Source of the DNA: Pieris napi
Taxonomy: Eukaryota > Arthropoda > Insecta > Lepidoptera > Pieridae
DNA length: 64,000 nucleotides
Assembly: GCF_905475465.1 (NCBI RefSeq)
Contig: NC_062259.1
Span: forward strand, 6,396,501 to 6,460,500
Reading direction: 5' to 3'
Shown: in pieces, positions 62,101-64,000 of the stretch
How the letters are laid out: the number at the start of each line of letters is the position of its first letter
Position numbering within the stretch: the stretch's first letter is position 1
Program-made: the position numbers and the translations under genes
The notes under the pieces: model-generated
Database searches by the model: none
What the model was told of the DNA's origin: nothing
What the model saw: the letters and a program-made list of their open reading frames with translations, nothing else

Positions 62101-63472
62101 TAGTGAAGCCCCATCTCGTGCCACTATTTACAATTGGTTTAACGAGTTTAAGCGTGGACATAGCAATCTCAATGATGATCCACGTGAGAGACGTCCTTTA
62201 ACAGCGACTACTGAAGATAACATCAGTGCTGTGCGACGCATGTTAGAGGAAGATAGAGTGACCAATCAGCAGATACGGGCAAGCCTAGGCATTGGTATGA
62301 GTCAAGTTCAAAAACGGACTGTTGAATATTTGACTATGGCAGGTGTCGAGATAATGAGTCATCCGCCATACAGTCCTGACCTTTCATTTATTCCCAAGAA
62401 CTAAAGATAAAATTCGAGGTATTTGCTTTACGAACCCTTAAAATGCGGTAAAAGCGTATGAAAATGCCATAGAAGGGACCCCTAAGGAAGAATGGGCCCA
62501 CTGCTTTTCTCAGTGGTTCCATCGAATGCGACGATAAGTAGAGATGAACGGAGATTACTTCGAAAAACAATAAAAGTATTGGTTCTACATTAAGACGTTT
62601 TTCATTTTCTAAACATTTTCAGTGTTACCTAGGTACTATCACTTTACGACCCACTAATATAAAAACGATTTAAGTTTTTAATACAAATATTACCTACACG
62701 TTATTACGTTCTGTGGTATATATCCAAAACTGATTGTTGTAACACTAAAATTGTGTTTGGGTAACTTAATCAATGTTTTACTCTCAGGTGGATACCAGAA
62801 ACGGGTGGTGCCAATGTACCAGCGCTGAATGACTTATTAAGCATGTTCCAGGTAATTGAAAATGAGTAGTATTTATTCAATAATATTGATAATGGAAAAT
62901 CAGTACTATTTCTTATAAAGTATTTTAAATTAATTTCTCTAACGAAATGTATTTTTAAATTGGTTCAGTTTTCACGTATAGATAGTTGAAATGTTGCCAT
63001 ATTAACGCCAGCGATTGGCGCGAGAACTATATATTAATTAAAATATAATAATTTTTATAGACTTGTAATCATAACAAATTGTTATCTTGCAGTCTCTGAC
63101 GAAAACTCGAAAAGTACGTAATAATTTCGCGTATAAATTTAAATGTGTAATAGAATAAATTACAGTATAGGCCGGCAACGCTGGGTGCGTTGCCGGCCTA
63201 TACTGTAATTTACTACTCACATCTATCTATACGCTGCGGTAGGTGCCTTTTATGGCTGTCCCGATTGCTGTTGTTTAAAAAAATCTATAGAATTAAATTT
63301 TTAATTTTATGAATAAAAATCGTTAATACAGGTGGCGTTGGGTGATCGAGTGTTCGAAGGTACTTTTACTCTGGGCGGTCATGCAATGTACTACGCGAGT
63401 GGTACACACATACACAGCTTTCCCGAACATGGCGTGCTCGTCAATGCTCACTTGGTCGATCAGGGACAGCAG
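47124..63472 (+). CDS. MBTPS1: Membrane-bound transcription factor site-1 protease (subtilisin-like), exons 1-16, 3' end beyond the window
   Basis: S1P is the Golgi serine protease that makes the first cut in SREBP and ATF6. Sixteen phase-consistent exons give 800 residues: 47124-47354, 47818-47997, 48354-48446, 48798-48894, 49276-49496, 51792-51932, 52943-53101, 54413-54500, 55372-55553, 57349-57513, 58588-58737, 58997-59079, 59548-59753, 60953-61151, 62788-62851 and 63332-63472. A hydrophobic signal peptide (TQFLLCAALGCIALALC) opens the protein. The prodomain keeps two self-cleavage-like sites, RTIK at 130-133 and RKLL at 175-178. The catalytic triad is Asp210 (VFDTGLS), His241 (LGHGTFVAG) and Ser406 (GTSVASP), with oxyanion Asn330 (AIGNDGP). 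The numbering is eight below human throughout. The lumenal part continues through CTYMWPYCTQPLYY, WDQFHSLRYPGGYFPRDDL and YDENTRQWWIPETGGANVPA. The transmembrane helix lies beyond 64,000. Confidence 0.97.
47142..47746 (+). repeat. Tandem duplication of S1P exon 1 and its 3' flank
   Basis: Unit 1 (47142-47443) covers most of exon 1 plus 90 bp of intron. Unit 2 (47444-47746) repeats it with clear divergence, and the junction word CTGCTTTGCG reappears truncated as CTGCTTTA at 47747. The period is about 302 bp. Confidence 0.92.
47447..47655 (+). pseudogene. Duplicated S1P exon 1 remnant
   Basis: The second unit encodes a close relative of exon 1: LIALALCIDGKKQTANSYSS, then EYVDDQFTADVVQSEHIVKF and SGYFSQLSRGNLIKVALKNS. 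It lacks the initiating ATG segment, has no good splice acceptor in front, and ends with TGA where exon 1 has GGA just before its donor. The frame has otherwise stayed open over about 65 codons despite many substitutions. It lies inside S1P intron 1. Confidence 0.9.
49497..51791. repeat. S1P intron 5: nested repeat block
   Basis: Two diverged direct copies of a segment lie at about 49,990-50,265 and 51,250-51,480, recognisable by ATATTTCTGAAACGCG, GGGTCCGAT, CACAGTAAGCGG and TGTGTAG...GACCCGC. Between them are three tandem units of 253-266 bp; the marker GGCGATTGCGTTCCAGC starts at 50462, 50715 and 50981. Each unit contains GCCATCTATTGACG and TATTCGCG. The layout suggests one compound non-autonomous element, but its class is unknown. 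Confidence 0.8.
51933..52942. other. S1P intron 6
   Basis: About 1 kb of AT-rich intron. A GC-richer patch at 52,620-52,790 contains GGTTGCCGGCC, a word shared with the hairpin at 63,156, and is probably a degraded repeat. No gene. Confidence 0.4.
53349..53689 (+). mobile_element. Non-autonomous Helitron
   Basis: This 341-bp element starts with TC (TCTAATATATTAAACTCTCG), ends with CTAG, and lies between A and T, the Helitron insertion rule. Eleven nucleotides before CTAG is a small 3' hairpin (GGCAAA...TTTGCC). The internal words CGAAACGGCTCCACCGATTC and GTTTGCCGGGTCAGCTAG are familiar from lepidopteran Helitron families. There are no terminal inverted repeats or target duplication. It lies in S1P intron 7. 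Confidence 0.85.
54100..54355 (+). mobile_element. tRNA-derived SINE (plus orientation)
   Basis: The 5' part resembles a tRNA gene: an A-box-like TAGCCTAGCGGTC and a B-box GGGTTCTATTCCCGG. A conserved body follows (CTCGGCCTTTG, GCGGTACCGGGCGAGTGCC) and an A-rich tail after GCCAGAGCCATAAAAA. A second copy lies inverted at 61181-61441. The tail ends about 58 nt upstream of the S1P exon 8 acceptor. Confidence 0.9.
54501..55371. other. S1P intron 8
   Basis: AT-rich intron of 871 bp without a recognisable element or gene. Confidence 0.4.
56040..56412 (+). mobile_element. LINE 3'-end fragment in S1P intron 9
   Basis: A plus frame around 56,080-56,150 reads AIKVYNKLPKELKHLPTSL, the end of the ORF2 product of CR1/Jockey-type LINEs. 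The sequence runs into an A/T-rich tail with AATAAATAAATTATTATT. Only the extreme 3' end is present. Confidence 0.65.
56420..56635 (+). mobile_element. Second LINE 3' fragment in S1P intron 9
   Basis: Nucleotides CATCCGTATCATCTCGACGT and GGGTCCTTCAAGAAAAGA closely match the C-terminal-end region of the LINE relic at 10,330-10,520, so both come from the same family. Frameshifts and a stop disrupt it. Confidence 0.75.
56684..57243. mobile_element. Short DNA element with inverted ends (MITE-like)
   Basis: The left end CCCCATCCACACGCTTGACA and the complement of the right end (GGGGCATCCACACGCTGGCT) share CATCCACACGCT in inverted orientation. Next to each end are many TTTGTTTGC/CAAACAGC words in opposite orientations. 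No target duplication is obvious and no transposase is present. The open frames on both strands here reflect the low-complexity repeats. Confidence 0.6.
57550..57842. mobile_element. MITE with 25-bp inverted ends in S1P intron 10
   Basis: AGGGAGCGTTCAAGTATTAC at 57550 is matched in inverted orientation by GTAATACTTGAACGCTCCCT ending at 57842, a 293-bp element. It contains an 11-base C run (57596-57606) and inner CGTTACG words. This end sequence is a type I have seen in insect MITEs. The target duplication is not clear. Confidence 0.75.
58200..58500 (-). mobile_element. Probable tRNA-derived SINE relic in S1P intron 10
   Basis: On the minus strand a B-box-like segment reads GTTCTAACTTCGAATCCCGC near 58,420-58,440, preceded by CACTTAGCG-type tRNA-like sequence (GGTTTATACTGGATTAGCG). 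The remainder is degenerate and the limits are approximate. Confidence 0.4.
59080..59547. other. S1P intron 12
   Basis: 468-bp intron. No element with definable ends is seen. The short open frame at its 3' end is an out-of-frame reading across exon 13. Confidence 0.4.
60068..60412. mobile_element. Possible short TIR element in S1P intron 13
   Basis: CGTGATAACGTCTTAT (about 60,079) and an inverted match AAAGACGTTATCACG (about 60,391) bracket some 330 bp. A GC-richer centre (GATCGGTCCGTCTCTCTC) lies between. No coding frame or clear target duplication. Confidence 0.4.
60500..60562 (+). mobile_element. Helitron-like 3' end in S1P intron 13
   Basis: The words AAGCGAAACGAAGTTTACGG and GGGCAGCTAGT resemble a Helitron 3' terminus (hairpin region, then CTAG followed by T). 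The 5' boundary cannot be placed. Confidence 0.4.
60784..60896. repeat. Inverted repeat, 22-bp perfect arms
   Basis: TTTAAAGAAAAACGCTTTTT followed by AC at about 60784-60805 is matched by GTAAAAAGCGTTTTTCTTTA (plus AA) at about 60875-60896. Similarity extends a few bases into the loop (CGGAT against ATCCG). It is probably a very short MITE, lying 57 nt upstream of S1P exon 14. Confidence 0.85.
61181..61441 (-). mobile_element. tRNA-derived SINE (minus orientation), mate of 54100-54355
   Basis: The reverse complement begins GGGGCCTCATAGCCTAGCGG, has the B-box GGGTTCGATTCCCGG, and ends in GAGCCATAAAAAAA. It aligns with the plus copy over nearly the whole length, with differences mainly in the middle. 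It starts about 30 nt after the S1P exon 14 donor. Confidence 0.92.
61600..62076 (+). repeat. 66-bp minisatellite with dimeric higher-order structure
   Basis: About seven units marked by CAAGTTTGTG recur at intervals of 64-66 bp. The last five are nearly regular and alternate between two types (GGACCTCCCGTGGC with TTGAGTTCC, and GGACTTCTCGTGGC with GTGGTGTTCC), giving a 132-bp dimer repeated twice. Because 66 is divisible by three, a 137-codon frame stays open on the plus strand (AKVVEGLLVAKSGTKLVVFQ type units) and another on the minus strand. I see no reason to treat either as a gene. Confidence 0.93.
62080..62585 (+). pseudogene. mariner transposase relic with internal deletion
   Basis: One frame reads APSRATIYNWFNEFKRGHSN, then DDPRERRPLTATTEDNISAV and ASLGIGMSQVQK (62,108-62,314), the N-terminal helix-turn-helix part of a mariner transposase. 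The catalytic middle is missing. Sequence resumes with GVEIMSHPPYSPDLS (about 62,345-62,390) and, in another frame, DKIRG, AVKAYENAIEGTPKEEWAHC and WFHRMRR-stop-VEMNGDYFEKQ to about 62,570. Stops and frame changes add to the deletion, so it is dead. It abuts the minisatellite directly. Confidence 0.88.
63156..63212. repeat. Perfect hairpin, 26-bp arms and 5-nt loop
   Basis: The left arm 63156-63181 (starting TAAATTACAGTATAGGCCGG) and right arm 63187-63212 are exact reverse complements, separated only by TGGGT. It lies in S1P intron 15, about 120 nt upstream of exon 16. The GCCGGCAACGC core is GC-rich in an AT-rich setting. Confidence 0.95.
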
Positions 63473-63705
63473 GTGTGTACCAAAATGCTCGCTATCAATA
63501 CAAGTAAAAGATAATTAACTTCAAATACCTGTTATCTGAAATTTACCATATTATATAGGTGTCTATATTTCATAAACTACTGAACTGATTTTAATTAGGT
63601 ACTTAGAACTAAGTAAGGCCTGATAAAAATGAAATTCATGTGACCTAGACCGAGACAAACATTTTTTTTAAAATTATATAAGACTATATAAGACTTGTGT
63701 CACTG

Positions 63706-63980
63706 TATAAGAGCAGTGTTGGCCTAGTGGCTTCAGCGTGCGACTCTCATAGGTGAGGTCGTAGGTTCGATCCCCGGCTGTGCACCAATGGACTTTCTTT
63801 CTATGTGCGCATTTAACATTTGCTCGAACGGTGAAGGAAAACATCGCGAGGAAACCGACATGTCTTAGACCCAAAAAGTCGACGGCGTGTGTCAGGCACT
63901 GGAGGCTGATCAACTACTTGCCTATTAGATTTAAAAATGATCATGAAACAGATTCAGAAATCTGAGGCGAAGACCTAAAG
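63706..63980 (+). mobile_element. Lepidopteran tRNA-derived SINE
   Basis: The head has an A-box-like TGGCCTAGTGGCTTCAGCG and a B-box GTAGGTTCGATCCCCGGCTG. The body continues GCACCAATGGACTTTCTTTC, AACATCGCGAGGAAACCG, ACCCAAAAAGTCGACGGCG and ATGATCATGAAACAGATTCA. I recognise this as a SINE widespread in butterflies and moths, which supports the host assignment. It lies downstream of S1P exon 16. Confidence 0.92.
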
Positions 63981-64000
63981 AGGTTGTGTGCTACAAACTC

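Overview
The window looks like nuclear DNA of an insect, most likely a moth or butterfly. It is AT-rich, its genes are split by short GT/AG introns, and introns and gaps carry Lepidoptera-style repeats: a tRNA-headed SINE at the right edge, Helitron and LINE tails, MITEs, and Harbinger, pogo, hAT, mariner and Copia elements. All taxonomic and family names are from memory of sequence patterns; no search was run. Five host genes are supported. (1) 2442-3825, minus: the first three coding exons of a glutamine-rich, probably nuclear protein running off the left edge. (2) 23880-31432, minus: complete SPAG17 (PF6), a central-pair protein of the sperm flagellum, seven coding exons and about 1,791 codons. 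(3) 36537-38009, minus: complete LYPLAL1-type serine hydrolase in four exons with an intact Ser-Asp-His triad. (4) 43669-45432, minus: a single-exon sperm-tail PG-rich repeat protein (STPG2-like). (5) 47124-63472, plus: the first sixteen exons (800 codons) of membrane-bound site-1 protease (S1P/MBTPS1), continuing past the right edge. All exon phases agree across the joins I give.

Layout. 1-12 kb holds the 5' end of gene 1, a CpG-richer promoter-like zone (4.95-5.83 kb) and two broken non-LTR retrotransposon pieces (about 10.0-11.7 kb). 12.26-16.37 kb is a Harbinger element with a truncated copy joined to it head to head, giving 1.7-kb inverted arms. 16.4-23.9 kb is mostly repeat relics, including a 1.3-kb pogo element with matching ends. 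23.9-31.4 kb is SPAG17. 31.8-36.3 kb is an intact Copia retrotransposon with identical LTRs. LYPLAL1 follows; its upstream flank is interrupted 43 bp before the ATG by a hAT MITE abutting a 4.2-kb DNA transposon with an intact 792-aa transposase (Sola-like). STPG2 and S1P then diverge from a shared 1.7-kb gap. The S1P introns are crowded with repeats.

How it fits together. SPAG17 and the STPG2-like gene are both axoneme/sperm-tail genes within 20 kb of each other; LYPLAL1 and S1P are general cell-biology enzymes (hydrolase; Golgi protease that activates SREBP/ATF6). The most unusual structures are the Harbinger fold-back, the tandem duplication of S1P exon 1 with a stop codon in the second copy, an inverted SINE pair tightly bracketing S1P exons 8-14, the Sola-like element with a dimeric tandem array inside its 5'UTR intron, and a perfect 26-bp hairpin in an S1P intron.
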